Shown here: positions 32,810-43,359 of the stretch, in pieces
Layout of the letters: each line of letters begins with the position of its first letter
Position numbering within the stretch: position 1 is the first letter of the stretch
Source: Aliiroseovarius zhejiangensis
Lineage (GTDB): Bacteria > Pseudomonadota > Alphaproteobacteria > Rhodobacterales > Rhodobacteraceae
Reading direction: 5' to 3'
Assembly (NCBI RefSeq): GCF_014656375.1
Contig: NZ_BNCH01000009.1
Location: 1-64,000 of the forward strand
Length of the DNA: 64,000 nucleotides
Translations under genes and position numbers: made by a program
The notes under the pieces: generated by a model
The model's database searches: none
What the model saw: the letters and a program-made list of their open reading frames with translations, nothing else
Told to the model about the DNA's origin: nothing

Positions 32810-33718
32810 ATGGAACTCGAACTGGGTGGCGCACCGGCCGCTACTGATCTGATCAAGGATGTAAGCGAGGCAACCTTCATGCAGGACGTGGTTGACGCCT
32901 CGCAAGAGGTGCCGATCATCGTCGATTTCTGGGCGCCATGGTGCGGCCCCTGCAAGCAGCTTGGCCCGGCGCTGGAAGCCGCCGTGACCGAAGCGGGCGG
33001 CAAGGTGCGCATGGTGAAGGTCAACGTGGACGAAAACCAGATGATTGCGGGCCAGTTGCGTGTGCAGTCCATCCCGACCGTTTACGCGTTCTGGCAGGGT
33101 CAGCCGGCGGATGGGTTTCAGGGCGCCCTGCCTGCGTCCGAGGTGAAAGAATTCGTCAAGCGTGTTGCCGCCTTTGGGGGTGACGCAGACAACGGACTGG
33201 CGGATGCCATCGCCGCCGCCGACGAGATGTTGGAGGCTGGCGCGATCGACGACGCCGCGCAGACCTTTGCCGCAATCCTTGAGGAAGACCCGAACTCGGC
33301 CGCGGCGTTTGCCGGTCTGGCGCGCTGCCATCTGGCGGCGGGCAAGGTCGATGATGCCGAAGCCACGCTGAACGGTGCGCCCGCCGAAATCTCGCAAGCG
33401 CCCGAAATCGAAGCCGTGCGTGCCAAAATCGAACTGGCCCGGCAGGCCGAAAGCGCCGGACCGGTGGCCGAGCTGCGCGCCGCTGTGGACGCAAATCCGG
33501 ACGACCATCAGGCCCGGTTCGACCTGGCTGTTGCCTTGAACGCGTCAGGCGACGCTCAGGCGGCCGTGGACGAGTTGTTGGAGCTGTTCCGCAGGGATAG
33601 AGACTGGAACGACGGGGCGGCCAAGGCACAACTGTTCACGATTTTCGACGCGCTGGATGCGAAAGACCCGATTGCATTGACCGGTCGGCGCAAGCTGTCG
33701 TCGATGATCTTTGTGTGA
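32810..33718 (+). CDS. Thioredoxin-TPR co-chaperone, CnoX/YbbN-like
   Basis: A 302-residue protein with an N-terminal thioredoxin domain (FWAPWCGPCKQLGPAL near 43-58, so both active-site cysteines are present) and C-terminal TPR helices with repeats (AAAFAGLARCHLAAG, DHQARFDLAVALNASG). CnoX is a holdase that protects proteins from oxidation and hands them to GroEL. The intact CXXC differs from E. coli CnoX, which lacks one Cys, so it may retain oxidoreductase activity. It follows xth at a short distance. Confidence 0.9.
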   Translation: MELELGGAPAATDLIKDVSEATFMQDVVDASQEVPIIVDFWAPWCGPCKQLGPALEAAVTEAGGKVRMVKVNVDENQMIAGQLRVQSIPTVYAFWQGQPADGFQGALPASEVKEFVKRVAAFGGDADNGLADAIAAADEMLEAGAIDDAAQTFAAILEEDPNSAAAFAGLARCHLAAGKVDDAEATLNGAPAEISQAPEIEAVRAKIELARQAESAGPVAELRAAVDANPDDHQARFDLAVALNASGDAQAAVDELLELFRRDRDWNDGAAKAQLFTIFDALDAKDPIALTGRRKLSSMIFV

Positions 33719-33745
33719 ACGGGCAAGCCGCGCTACAGTGGTCAT

Positions 33746-34390
33746 ATGATGTCCGCCGCCGACCTGCCTGATTTTCTGCCGTTGTTCCCGTTGCCGGGCG
33801 CGCTTTTGTTGCCGCGCGGACGGTTGCCGTTGCATGTGTTCGAACCGCGCTATCTGGCGATGGTCGACGATGCGCTGAAAACGCCCGAACGGCTGATCGG
33901 GATGATCCAGCCGATGGGCGACAGCGATCAGGACGCGACCCGCCTGCATGCGATCGGATGTGCCGGGCGCATCACCTCGTTCACGGAAACCGAGGATGGG
34001 CGGTATATGCTTACGCTGACCGGGATTTCGCGTTTCCGTCTTGGCGCGGTGCAGGAAGGGTTCACCCCCTATCTGCGGACCGAGGCCGATTGGCGCGGTT
34101 TTGACCGTGATCTGGGCCAGCCCGAGCATGATCCCGGCCTGGATCGCGAGGCATTCTTCAAACTGCTTGAACGATATTTTGAACTGGAAGAGCTGCAAAC
34201 CGATTGGGACAGCCTGCAAACCGCCGAAGACGAGTTGATGATCAACGCCTTGTCGATGTTGTGCCCCTTCGACCCCGAGGATAAGCAGGCGCTGCTTGAG
34301 GCGCCGTACCTCAGCACCCGCCGCGAGACCTTGGTGACACTGATGGAATTTACCTTGCGCAAAGGCGTGGGCGAGGAGCAAGTGCAATGA
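33746..34390 (+). CDS. LON N-terminal-domain protein
   Basis: A 214-residue protein equivalent to the substrate-binding N-terminal domain of Lon without the ATPase or protease. Visible blocks are [30 protein letters not shown] near the start, and [10 protein letters not shown]. It is translationally coupled to the Trm112-like gene (ATGA overlap). Two ATGs (33746 and 33749) are equally possible. Function not known, possibly protein-binding. Confidence 0.88.
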   Translation: MMSAADLPDFLPLFPLPGALLLPRGRLPLHVFEPRYLAMVDDALKTPERLIGMIQPMGDSDQDATRLHAIGCAGRITSFTETEDGRYMLTLTGISRFRLGAVQEGFTPYLRTEADWRGFDRDLGQPEHDPGLDREAFFKLLERYFELEELQTDWDSLQTAEDELMINALSMLCPFDPEDKQALLEAPYLSTRRETLVTLMEFTLRKGVGEEQVQ

Positions 34391-34578
34391 CCGAAGCGCC
34401 CACCCCGGAATTTGACCGTCGCATGATCGAGGCACTGGTCTGCCCCGTCACCCAAACGGTGCTGAGCTATGATGCCGACAAACAGGAACTGGTGTCCAAA
34501 GCCGCGAGGCTGGCGTTCCCGATCCGCGGTGGTATCCCTGTGATGCTGGTCGACGAAGCCCGTAAGATCGAGGATTGA
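34387..34578 (+). CDS. Trm112-family small protein
   Basis: The 63-residue protein has the family signature [18 protein letters not shown] and [12 protein letters not shown]. Eukaryotic and archaeal Trm112 activates methyltransferases; bacterial members (YcaR-like) lack full zinc cysteines, as here, and have an unassigned role. Coupled to the LonN gene by a four-base overlap. Confidence 0.85.
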   Translation: MTEAPTPEFDRRMIEALVCPVTQTVLSYDADKQELVSKAARLAFPIRGGIPVMLVDEARKIED

Positions 34579-34582
34579 GGCG

Positions 34583-35809
34583 CTAGATTTGCCGCCCTTG
34601 CAGAAGCCGGGGCAGATCGCCGGTCAGCCCGGCAGCTTCTCGGATGAAGCCTCGGCGCAGGCCCGGTATCGCATTCACAGCGCCCAATCCCAGTTCACGC
34701 ACAGTGCGCAGGATGGGGTTGTCGTTGGAAAACAACCTGTTGGTGGCTTCCGTCACGGCGACCATCTGGGCCACATCAAAGCGGCGCCATTGTTGGTAAC
34801 GCTCCAGCACGTCCAGCCGCCCGATATCTTCCCCGCGACGGCGGGCAAGGGTCAGCACCTCGGCCAGAGCCGCCACGTCCTTCAGCCCGGCGTTCAGACC
34901 TTGCCCGGCAATCGGGTGCAACCCATGCGCCGCATCACCGACCAGCGCCAGACGATCCGCGAAAAAGGCATTCGCGACGGTCAGGTTCAGCGGATAGGTG
35001 AAGCGTTTGCCCGCAAGGCTGATCTGCCCCAGAAAGGATCCGAAGCGCGGGCGCAGCTCGTCCAGATACCCCGCGTCGTCCAGCGCGTGAATGCGCGCGG
35101 CCTCGGCGTGGGATTCGGTCCAGACGATCGAGCTTTGGTTGCCCGGAAGCGGCAGGATCGCCAAGGGGCCAGCGGGCATGAAAAACTGGTGCGCCACACC
35201 GTGATGCGGCAATTCATGGTCAATCGCGCATACCAGCGAGGTCTGGCCATAATCGTGGCCGAACCGTCCGATCCCGGCCCGCTCTGCCGTGCCCGACCGT
35301 CGCCCGTCGCATCCCACGACGACACGACCTGTCAGACGCTTGCCCGAGGCAAGCTCCAGCGTGACCGAGGCCGCATCGACCGTCTGTTCGACCACGGTTT
35401 CCTGATCCAGAAGTGTCACCTTCGGATGAGCCTCGACCGCGTCGATCAGGGCGCGGGACAGGAACCGATCCTCGACCATATAACCCATCGGACCTTCGTC
35501 GATTTCTGCGTGATCGAACTCCAGCACGAAGGGGCCGGGGCCTTCACCGGGTCGGCCGTCCGAAATGCGGATATCCAGCAGGGGCTGGGCGTTGGGGGAA
35601 ACCGTCGGCCAGACGCCAAGCGCCGACAACAGGCGCTGCGACGCCAGCGCCAGGGCATAGCCGCGCCCGTCGAAATCATCCCCACCGCGCGCCCCTTTTG
35701 GCAACGCGTCAATGATGGTCACATCGAACCCGGTGTCACCCAGCGCAAGCGCCAGCGCCGGACCGTTCAACCCGCCACCTACGATCAGAATATCGGCATC
35801 AAGTTTCAT
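34583..35809 (-). CDS. UbiH/UbiF-family FAD hydroxylase (ubiquinone biosynthesis)
   Basis: A 408-residue monooxygenase. FAD-binding GGGLNGPALALALG lies at 9-22, a DG motif in VVGCDGRRSGTAE, and the second FAD motif ALVGDAAHGLHPIAGQGLN near 290. The start at 35809 begins the conserved MKLDADILIVGG; the frame extends 38 codons upstream. It probably hydroxylates the ubiquinone ring; which position (UbiH, UbiF, UbiI or broad UbiL type) cannot be told. It is convergent with Trm112. Confidence 0.88.
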   Translation of the reverse strand: MKLDADILIVGGGLNGPALALALGDTGFDVTIIDALPKGARGGDDFDGRGYALALASQRLLSALGVWPTVSPNAQPLLDIRISDGRPGEGPGPFVLEFDHAEIDEGPMGYMVEDRFLSRALIDAVEAHPKVTLLDQETVVEQTVDAASVTLELASGKRLTGRVVVGCDGRRSGTAERAGIGRFGHDYGQTSLVCAIDHELPHHGVAHQFFMPAGPLAILPLPGNQSSIVWTESHAEAARIHALDDAGYLDELRPRFGSFLGQISLAGKRFTYPLNLTVANAFFADRLALVGDAAHGLHPIAGQGLNAGLKDVAALAEVLTLARRRGEDIGRLDVLERYQQWRRFDVAQMVAVTEATNRLFSNDNPILRTVRELGLGAVNAIPGLRRGFIREAAGLTGDLPRLLQGRQI

Positions 35810-35894
35810 ATCGCCTTTTTGAACCCCTTGTCGGGGATTGTCCATGTGCGCAAGCGCCGCTACCGTCACCGGGACACCTGACAGGAGAGGTCCG

Positions 35895-37223
35895 ATGAGC
35901 AACGATTGGCTGACCATGAGCATGGGCGATCTGGGCCGGGGAATTGGCGCGGGCAGGATTGATCCGGTAGCCCTGACCGAAACCTATCTGAACGCGATCA
36001 AGGCCCACAAATTTCAGGACCGGATCTATGCCCGTCTGACGGAAGACCGCGCATTGACCGAGGCTGCCGCATCGTCCAGACGCGCCGCTTCCGGGCACCG
36101 TCTAGGGTTGCTCGACGGGGTGCCGATCAGTTGGAAAGACCTGTTCGATACCGCCGGCGTGGCGACAGAAGCAGGGTCCGCATTGTTGAAGGACCGCGTG
36201 CCCGAGCGCGACGCCGAAGTGTTGCGCAACGCCACCGCGCAGGGGCTTGTCTGTCTGGGCAAAACGCATATGAGCGAACTGGCCTTTTCCGGGCTTGGCC
36301 TGAACCCGGTGACGGCCACCAGCCCCTGTGTGAACGATTATGATGCGGTGTCGGGTGGCTCAAGCTCGGGCGCAGCCACGTCGGTGGCGTTTCATCTGGC
36401 AGCGGGGGCGGTCGGGTCGGATACGGGCGGATCGGTGCGCATCCCGGCCGCATGGAACGATCTTGTGGGGTTGAAAACGACCTCGGGCCGTTTGTCGTCC
36501 AAAGGCGTCGTGCCACTGGCAGCACGCTTTGACACGGTCGGCCCGCTGTGTCGCACGGTTGAGGATGCTGCCCTGATGCTGTCCGCACTGGAGGGGCGAT
36601 CAGCAGTGGACCTGCGGGGCGCCAGCCTGAAGGGCACGCGGTTGCTGGTTCTGGAAAACGGACTGGAAGGCGCGCGGGGCGAGCCTTTGTCCGGGTTTGA
36701 AAGCGCCATCGGGCGCCTGATGGACAACGGTGCGGTTGTCCGGCGTGTCCATTCCCCCATTGTGGACGAGGCGCTGGCGATGTCCGGCGTGCTGTTCACC
36801 ACCGAAGCCTATGCCACCTGGCAAAACGAGATCGAGGCAAAACCGGACCTGATGTTCGCCGAAATCCTGGAACGCTTCCGCGCCGGGGGGCAATTCTCGG
36901 GCGTTGACTATGTTCGGGCGTGGCAGCGGCTGGACCAGATCCGCGAGGCTTATCATAGCGCCGTTGCAGGCTATGACGCCGTGGTGATGCCGACATCGCC
37001 GATCATGCCGCCGATTGTCACACGGCTGATGAACGATCACGACTATTACGTCGAAGAGAACCTGTGGGCACTGCGCAACACTCGCATTGGCAACCTGATG
37101 GGATCGTGCGGGCTGAGCCTGCCGACCGGCTTGCCCTCGACCGGGATCATGCTTCTGGGCGCCCCGATGGCCGAGGAACGATTGCTGCGCCTTGGGGCAG
37201 CCTGCGAGGCCGTGTTGGCCTAA
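35895..37223 (+). CDS. Amidase-signature hydrolase
   Basis: A 442-residue member of the amidase signature family. Ser-cisSer-Lys triad elements: Lys in SWKDLFDTAG (near 82), the Gly/Ser stretch VSGGSSSGAATSVAF (near 156) and Ser in SDTGGSVRIPAAW. Hydrolyses an amide bond; the substrate is unknown. It is not GatA by context, as gatB/gatC are absent. The ATG is preceded by GGAGAGG. Confidence 0.9.
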   Translation: MSNDWLTMSMGDLGRGIGAGRIDPVALTETYLNAIKAHKFQDRIYARLTEDRALTEAAASSRRAASGHRLGLLDGVPISWKDLFDTAGVATEAGSALLKDRVPERDAEVLRNATAQGLVCLGKTHMSELAFSGLGLNPVTATSPCVNDYDAVSGGSSSGAATSVAFHLAAGAVGSDTGGSVRIPAAWNDLVGLKTTSGRLSSKGVVPLAARFDTVGPLCRTVEDAALMLSALEGRSAVDLRGASLKGTRLLVLENGLEGARGEPLSGFESAIGRLMDNGAVVRRVHSPIVDEALAMSGVLFTTEAYATWQNEIEAKPDLMFAEILERFRAGGQFSGVDYVRAWQRLDQIREAYHSAVAGYDAVVMPTSPIMPPIVTRLMNDHDYYVEENLWALRNTRIGNLMGSCGLSLPTGLPSTGIMLLGAPMAEERLLRLGAACEAVLA

Positions 37224-37353
37224 AAGCCACAACCTGCGCGATCAACCATCGAAAATCGCGGCGTTTTTCTGGACCCGCCGCGGTTTGCAAGCTATCCTTG
37301 GATCAAACGGGGCGACATGATCCCGAGACCTGAGGCAGTATAGTGACGTTCCA

Positions 37354-38538
37354 ATGACGTTTCCCGAGCGGTATTCCAGCTTGCCCGAATATGCATTTCC
37401 GCGCCTGCGGAGCCTTCTTGACGCCCATGCGCCGGGCGGCGAGGTGATGCATATGACCATTGGCGAGCCGAAGCATCCTTTCCCGGACTGGGTGCCGCAG
37501 GTCATTGCCGAGCATTCGCAAGAATTCGGGCAATATCCGCCCAATGACGGATCACCCGAACTGTTGGACGCAATCGCGGGCTGGCTGTTGCGCCGATATG
37601 GCGTGCAGATGGACCCTGCCACCCAGATCATGGCGCTGAACGGCACCCGCGAAGGTTTGTTCAATACGTTGCTGGCCCTGTGCCCGGAGCAAACCGCGCG
37701 CGGCGAGCGACCCGTGGTGCTGATCCCGAACCCGTTTTATCAGGTCTATGCCGTGGCCGCGATGACGGTCGGGGCTGAACCGGTGTTTCTGCCGACGACG
37801 GCCGAAACTGGCTTTCTGCCGAATTATTCGGCGCTGACGCCGGATATTTTGAACCGGACCGAGGTTGCCTATGTCTGCTCTCCGACGAACCCGCAAGGGG
37901 CAGTGGCGGATCGCGACTACTGGGCGAACCTGATCGCTTTGGCCGAGAAATACGATTTCCGGATTTTCGCCGACGAATGCTATTCCGAGATCTATCGCGA
38001 CACGCCGCCCCCCGGCGCGCTTGAGGTCGCCCGCGAAGGCGGGGCGGACCCGGAACGCGTGGTGGTGTTTCATTCGCTGTCCAAACGGTCAAACCTGCCG
38101 GGGTTGCGGTCGGGTTTTGTAGCGGGTGGGCCGGAAAGCCTGCGTCGCGTGCGTCAGTTGCGATCATTTGCCGGTGCGCCCCTGCCGCTGCCCTTGCAGC
38201 GCGTGGCCGAGCGGGCCTGGAAGGACGAAGCGCATGTGGCTGAGAACCGTGCGCTCTATCAGGACAAATACGCGTTGGCGGACGACGTGTTCGCGGGTGT
38301 CGATGGCTATCAGGGGCCCGAGGCGGGGTTCTTCCTGTGGCTGCCCGTCGACGATGGCGAAGCGGCGGCGATGAAGCTGTGGACCAAGACTGGCGTGCGG
38401 GTTTTGCCCGGCGCGTATCTGTCGCGGGACGTGAACAACGAAAACCCCGGCAAGGGGTATATCCGGGTCGCCATGGTGGCCCCAAAACAAGAAATGCAGC
38501 GCGGGTTGGAAAAAATCCGCGACTGTCTCTTTAAGTGA
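37354..38538 (+). CDS. PLP aminotransferase class I/II, DapC-like
   Basis: A 394-residue fold-type I aminotransferase. PLP Lys is in SLSKRSNLPGLRSGF (near 245), with TNPQG near 178 and the DECYSEIY block near 208. Of the family, N-succinyldiaminopimelate aminotransferase (DapC) matches best from the opening PFPRLRSLLD and YPPNDGSPELLDAIA elements, which would place it in lysine and peptidoglycan precursor synthesis. Substrate not proven. It ends 12 bases before ftsK. Confidence 0.82.
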   Translation: MTFPERYSSLPEYAFPRLRSLLDAHAPGGEVMHMTIGEPKHPFPDWVPQVIAEHSQEFGQYPPNDGSPELLDAIAGWLLRRYGVQMDPATQIMALNGTREGLFNTLLALCPEQTARGERPVVLIPNPFYQVYAVAAMTVGAEPVFLPTTAETGFLPNYSALTPDILNRTEVAYVCSPTNPQGAVADRDYWANLIALAEKYDFRIFADECYSEIYRDTPPPGALEVAREGGADPERVVVFHSLSKRSNLPGLRSGFVAGGPESLRRVRQLRSFAGAPLPLPLQRVAERAWKDEAHVAENRALYQDKYALADDVFAGVDGYQGPEAGFFLWLPVDDGEAAAMKLWTKTGVRVLPGAYLSRDVNNENPGKGYIRVAMVAPKQEMQRGLEKIRDCLFK

Positions 38539-38550
38539 GGACGTGGTGGT

Positions 38551-41439
38551 ATGGCGTATCAGGCGAAACAACGGGATCCCATCTTTGACAGCAACACCCA
38601 GGCGGTGCTGGAACGACGCGGGAAAGAACTTCTGGGCCTTGGGCTGATCGCCCTTGGCGTCATTGTCGCGCTGATCCTTGGCAGTTATTCGCCCGAAGAT
38701 CCCGGCTGGATGTCGGCGACCGATACGCCCGCGCAGAACGCTTTGGGCCGGATTGGTGCCTTTGTTGCCTCGCCTCTGGCGGTGATTTCCGGGCTGGGGT
38801 CCTGGTCGCTTTCCGTGATCCTTGCTGTCTGGGGGCTGCGTCTGACCTTCCACATCGGCGAGGAACGCGTAATGGGTCGGATGATCTTTGCGCCGATCGC
38901 GGTTGCCTTGTGTTCGATCTATGCATCAACGCTGGTTCCGGGGGCGGGCTGGACCCACTCTTTCGGGCTGGGCGGGCTGTTCGGTGACACTGTTCTGGGC
39001 GCGCTTTTGGCCGGTTTGCCGGTGGGTGCCGGTCTGGGGCTGAAGGTCATGTCGGTGCTGTCGGCGTTTGCCGCCCTGCTGGCCGTCCTGTTCGTGATCG
39101 GCGTGGACCGGTTCGAACTTCAGCGCTTTGGCCACTTCCTGATCGTCGGTATCGTGATGAGCTATGCTGGTGTCGTGTCGCTATTGGGTAAAGGCGCGAA
39201 AGGGGCGGCCCATGGAGCGGTTGCCACGGCCCGTCAGATGCAGGCCCGCCAGGCTGCACGCCGCGACGAACGGCGCGCGCAGACCCAGGCCGATGATGTC
39301 TATGACGAAGAGTTCACCGCCCCACCCCCGTTGCGCGCGGCCCGCGTGATGCGACCGGAGCCGCCCGTGCACGGCAGCGCACCCGAGGTGGTCATCGAAG
39401 ACCCAGCGCCCGCACCGTCGAAGCCGGGGCTGTTGAACGCGCTGTTCCGTCGCAACACGGACCCCGAGCCCGAACTGGTTGAATCCCCCACCTTCGATGG
39501 CGAGATTCCCGAAGGTCTGGGCGGTGAGGACCGTATCCGGGCCAAGATTGCATCGGCTCTGAAGAACCGGGCGCATCAGCCGACATTGTCCGACCCCACG
39601 CGGGCCGAGCCCCCTCTGGCGCGCGCGGTTGCCCGTCACCGGCGCGGGCCTGATCCGATGATCCTGAACGCGGCGCCGCCGGTTGAACATGCCGAAACGC
39701 CGTTGATGGCAGCGCCTGAGTTGGTGGACGATGATGACATGGTGGTCGAAGACCTGATGGCACCCGACGCCCCACCGGCCGAGCCGCGCGTCTATACTCC
39801 GGCGCATGCCGGGTTGGCGCAGCCGGCCAAGAAGGTCGTGCAGCATCCCGTGCCGAAACCCACGCCACCCTCGACCCGCGCAAAGGCCGAAGCGCAACCG
39901 TCGCTAAGCTTCGAAGACACGCATCCCGGCTATGAACTGCCGCCTTTGAACCTGCTGGCAAATCCGGTGACGATCGAACGCCATCATCTGTCGGACGAAG
40001 CGTTGGAGGAAAACGCGCGGATGCTGGAAACCGTGCTGGATGATTACGGCGTGAAGGGCGAGATCGTGTCGGTCCGCCCCGGCCCCGTCGTCACCATGTA
40101 CGAACTGGAACCCGCACCGGGCCTGAAAGCCAGCCGCGTGATTGGCCTGGCCGATGACATTGCCCGGTCCATGTCGGCGCTGTCGGCACGTGTCTCGACC
40201 GTGCCGGGCCGGTCGGTGATCGGCATTGAACTGCCCAATGAAAAACGCGAAATGGTGTCATTCCGCGAAATCCTGTCCACGCGCGATTTCGGTGACGGCA
40301 ATGGCTTGCCGCTGGCGCTGGGCAAGGATATCGGCGGCGATCCGATTGTCGCGAACCTGGCGAAGATGCCTCACCTTTTGATCGCAGGGACCACCGGGTC
40401 TGGTAAATCCGTCGCGATCAACACGATGATCCTGTCGCTTCTGTATCGGCTGACGCCGGAAGATTGCCGGATGATCATGATCGACCCGAAAATGCTGGAG
40501 CTTTCCGTCTATGACGGCATCCCGCATCTGCTGTCCCCCGTTGTGACCGATCCGAAAAAGGCGGTCGTCGCCCTGAAATGGGTCGTGGGCGAGATGGAGG
40601 ACCGCTATCGCAAGATGTCCAAGATGGGTGTGCGCAATATCGAAGGTTACAATGGCCGCGTCGCTGACACGCTGGCCAAAGGCGAGATGTTTGAACGCAC
40701 CGTGCAGACGGGTTTCGACGATGACACCGGCGAGCCCATTTTCGAGACCGAGGAATTTGCCCCCGAGAAACTGCCCTATATCGTGGTGGTCGTGGACGAG
40801 ATGGCCGACCTGATGATGGTGGCAGGTAAAGAAATCGAGGCATGTATTCAGCGGCTTGCGCAGATGGCGCGGGCGTCGGGCATTCACCTGATCATGGCCA
40901 CACAGCGCCCGTCGGTGGATGTGATCACCGGCACGATCAAGGCGAACTTCCCCACCCGCATCAGCTTCCAGGTCACGTCGAAAATCGACAGCCGCACCAT
41001 TCTGGGTGAACAAGGGGCCGAACAGCTTCTGGGCATGGGCGATATGCTGTACATGGCGGGCGGATCAAAGATCACGCGCGTGCACGGACCCTTTGTTTCA
41101 GATGAAGAGGTCGAGGAAATCGTCACCTATCTGAAAGGGTTCGGCGCACCCGAATATGTGGGCGGCGTGGTCGAAGGACCGTCGGATGACAAGGCGGACA
41201 ATATCGACGCGGTGCTGGGCCTGAATACGGGCGGCAACACAACCGGCGAAGATGCGCAATACGATCAGGCCGTGGCGATTGTGATCAAGGATCGCAAGTG
41301 TTCGACGTCCTACATCCAGCGCAAACTGGGCATCGGCTATAACAAGGCCGCGCGACTGGTCGAGCAAATGGAGGACGAAGGCCTCGTGTCCGCGTCGAAC
41401 CATGTCGGCAAGCGCGAGATCCTGATCCCCGAACAATAA
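38551..41439 (+). CDS. ftsK: DNA translocase FtsK
   Basis: A 962-residue protein for chromosome segregation at the septum. Four membrane segments lie in the first 200 residues, followed by a Pro/Glu-rich linker (about 230-450). The motor contains Walker A GTTGSGKS at 613-620 and Walker [12 protein letters not shown] near 745-753. The C-terminal winged gamma domain [20 protein letters not shown] recognises KOPS. Full length. It starts 12 bases after the aminotransferase gene; the two probably share a transcript. Confidence 0.97.
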   Translation: MAYQAKQRDPIFDSNTQAVLERRGKELLGLGLIALGVIVALILGSYSPEDPGWMSATDTPAQNALGRIGAFVASPLAVISGLGSWSLSVILAVWGLRLTFHIGEERVMGRMIFAPIAVALCSIYASTLVPGAGWTHSFGLGGLFGDTVLGALLAGLPVGAGLGLKVMSVLSAFAALLAVLFVIGVDRFELQRFGHFLIVGIVMSYAGVVSLLGKGAKGAAHGAVATARQMQARQAARRDERRAQTQADDVYDEEFTAPPPLRAARVMRPEPPVHGSAPEVVIEDPAPAPSKPGLLNALFRRNTDPEPELVESPTFDGEIPEGLGGEDRIRAKIASALKNRAHQPTLSDPTRAEPPLARAVARHRRGPDPMILNAAPPVEHAETPLMAAPELVDDDDMVVEDLMAPDAPPAEPRVYTPAHAGLAQPAKKVVQHPVPKPTPPSTRAKAEAQPSLSFEDTHPGYELPPLNLLANPVTIERHHLSDEALEENARMLETVLDDYGVKGEIVSVRPGPVVTMYELEPAPGLKASRVIGLADDIARSMSALSARVSTVPGRSVIGIELPNEKREMVSFREILSTRDFGDGNGLPLALGKDIGGDPIVANLAKMPHLLIAGTTGSGKSVAINTMILSLLYRLTPEDCRMIMIDPKMLELSVYDGIPHLLSPVVTDPKKAVVALKWVVGEMEDRYRKMSKMGVRNIEGYNGRVADTLAKGEMFERTVQTGFDDDTGEPIFETEEFAPEKLPYIVVVVDEMADLMMVAGKEIEACIQRLAQMARASGIHLIMATQRPSVDVITGTIKANFPTRISFQVTSKIDSRTILGEQGAEQLLGMGDMLYMAGGSKITRVHGPFVSDEEVEEIVTYLKGFGAPEYVGGVVEGPSDDKADNIDAVLGLNTGGNTTGEDAQYDQAVAIVIKDRKCSTSYIQRKLGIGYNKAARLVEQMEDEGLVSASNHVGKREILIPEQ

Positions 41440-41494
41440 GAACCGCCGCACGCGCAAGTAGCGCGGTTCATTTTCAACAGAATTGAGGCAAAAG

Positions 41495-41842
41495 ATGATC
41501 CAACGACGCCATACAACCGACCGGATGAGCCAAAGCGTGACCCATAAAGGGGTTGTCTATCTGGCGGGCCAAGTGGGCAATGCCGGGGACAGCGTGGCAG
41601 ACCAGACGCGCGAATGTCTGGTTCGCGTTGAAAACCTGCTTAACGAAGCCGGGTCTTCCAAGAAACACATGCTTCAGGCGGTGATCTGGTTGGCGGACAT
41701 GAAGGATTTTGCCGCGATGAACGACGTGTGGGATGCCTGGGTGCCCAAGGGGCACGCACCGGCGCGCGCCACCGGATCGGCTGACCTGGCAACCCCGGAT
41801 TACAGGGTCGAGATCATCGTGACCGCGGCTGTCGCGGAATAA
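41495..41842 (+). CDS. RidA-family enamine/imine deaminase
   Basis: A 115-residue protein of the YjgF/YER057c/UK114 family, with GVVYLAGQVG, LLNEAG and the terminal VEIIVTAA. The usual catalytic Arg is replaced or shifted in the APARATGSADLATPDYRVEI region (the Arg before ATG may serve). Removes reactive enamines from PLP-enzyme side reactions. Start at the ATG after GAGGCAAAAG; the frame extends four codons upstream. Confidence 0.88.
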   Translation: MIQRRHTTDRMSQSVTHKGVVYLAGQVGNAGDSVADQTRECLVRVENLLNEAGSSKKHMLQAVIWLADMKDFAAMNDVWDAWVPKGHAPARATGSADLATPDYRVEIIVTAAVAE

Positions 41843-41946
41843 CACCTTGAATTGAACGGCACGTTATCGCCTATCACCTTCTGATCGGGCTTAAACTTCC
41901 CATATGTAACGGGATAAACTGTGCCCGATCAGCAAAGGTAGGATGA

Positions 41947-42549
41947 ATGACCCTTTTTCGAATGACGCTTGCCGCCGTGGCCATCGCTGCAAGCGCGGCT
42001 CCGGCGATGGCGGAAAAACTGTCGCTGAACGCGATCTCAAAGTATCTGAATGGGCTTGATACGGCCAAGGCTGCGTTCACGCAGATCAATGATGACGGCA
42101 CGATCTCGACCGGGACGATCTACCTGAAACGACCGGGCCGGGCGCGGTTCGAATACAACCCGCCGACCGATGCGCTGGTGGTGGCTGGCGGGTCGCAGGT
42201 GGCGATCTTTGATGGAAAGTCCAATGCCGGGCCGCAGCAATACCCGCTGAAACGCACACCGCTGAACCTGATCCTGGAACGCAATGTCAACCTGAACCAG
42301 GCGCAGATGGTCAAGGGGCACGGGTATGACGGCACGGCAACCACGGTGCTGGCCCAGGATCCCCAAAACCCCGAAATCGGTACGATCGAGCTGAAGTTCA
42401 CCGCCAACCCGACCGAGCTGCGCCAGTGGATCATCACCGACAATGCCGGGTCGAAGACCACCGTCATCCTGGGCGAGATGACGAAAGGCGCGCCGCTGAA
42501 AAGCTCACTGTTCTCGATCACGGCGGCGATCAATCAGCGGTCGCGCTAA
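41947..42549 (+). CDS. lolA: Outer-membrane lipoprotein carrier LolA
   Basis: A 200-residue periplasmic chaperone that ferries lipoproteins from LolCDE to LolB. Signal peptide with cut after APAMA (about residue 22). The mature part has the LolA fold with LNAISKYLNGLDTAKAAF, GRARFEYNPP and TVILGEMTKGAPLKSSLFSI. Placed between ridA and a transglycosylase gene. Confidence 0.9.
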   Translation: MTLFRMTLAAVAIAASAAPAMAEKLSLNAISKYLNGLDTAKAAFTQINDDGTISTGTIYLKRPGRARFEYNPPTDALVVAGGSQVAIFDGKSNAGPQQYPLKRTPLNLILERNVNLNQAQMVKGHGYDGTATTVLAQDPQNPEIGTIELKFTANPTELRQWIITDNAGSKTTVILGEMTKGAPLKSSLFSITAAINQRSR

Positions 42550-42556
42550 CGCCGGA

Positions 42557-43138
42557 TCACCGACGGCAACTTGCCAGTTGGTGCTGATACAGAATGGCGC
42601 GGGCTTGCACCTCGGACGCGATGCGAAGCAGCCATGACTTGGAGTTGTGGCTGCCGCGCAGATACCCAGAGCGCCCCTCGTGATAGGCCAGATACTGATT
42701 GCGCGCGTCGGTCAGGGGGATCCCCGTCTTGGCGCGTGTTTCATTCATGTACCAACCCATGAAATCCGTGGCGTCCTTGATGTCGGTGCGCCGCGCACCG
42801 CGCCCGCCCTCGTCACGCTGGTATTCCTTCCAGGTTGCATCCAGCACTTGTGCATAGCCATAGGCCGAGCTTTGGCGCCCCATGGGCAACACGCCCAATG
42901 CGTATTTCACCGGCGTGCGCGCGTTTCCGATAAATTTCGATTCCTGATAAATCATCGCCATTTGCACGGGCACCGGAACGCCCCATTTGCGCTGGGTTCG
43001 TTTCATCGCCTTATGTATTTTCGGGCGCTGCTTGATAATGCTGCACGCATTGTCCAGGTTCCGTGGTGCTTTGGTGTCGGTACCACCACAAGACGCCACG
43101 AACAAAAGGATCACTGCTGCGCGAAGAAGTCTGCTCAT
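42557..43138 (-). CDS. Soluble lytic transglycosylase-like lipoprotein
   Basis: A 193-residue protein with an N-terminal lipobox (LLFVASCGG, Cys17). The SLT domain has QMAMIYQESKFIGNARTP (catalytic Glu near 67), SSAYGYAQVLDATWKEY and YLAYHEGRSGY near 150. Cleaves the glycan strand of peptidoglycan. It is convergent with lolA, eight bases apart. Confidence 0.9.
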   Translation of the reverse strand: MSRLLRAAVILLFVASCGGTDTKAPRNLDNACSIIKQRPKIHKAMKRTQRKWGVPVPVQMAMIYQESKFIGNARTPVKYALGVLPMGRQSSAYGYAQVLDATWKEYQRDEGGRGARRTDIKDATDFMGWYMNETRAKTGIPLTDARNQYLAYHEGRSGYLRGSHNSKSWLLRIASEVQARAILYQHQLASCRR

Positions 43139-43359
43139 CTGCCTCTCGCAATCTTATGTTTTTTGTGACTATAGCCGAAACTGTTGTGGCTGGGAATTCC
43201 AAGAATGGCGATTTTTCGTGACCAGCAGCGACCCGCGCACACCCATTTTCGGTGATCTCGCGACCCCGGATTACACAATTTGTTTCGCAGAAAACAAGTC
43301 CGATTCCATGGACAAACACCCTTCGGAGGCGTTAGGTAAAAGGTCAGGAGCTTTAATTA
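43139..43359. other. Intergenic region upstream of hspQ
   Basis: About 220 bases between the divergent transglycosylase and hspQ genes. A CAGGAG ribosome-binding site lies nine bases before the hspQ ATG. No tRNA or clear operator is seen. Confidence 0.4.

Noticed and set aside
43258-43285. Second tRNA-like fragment (GCGACCCCGGATT) near hspQ
   Set aside because: Only about ten bases resemble the tRNA 3' end; there is no repeat, arm structure or integrase nearby.
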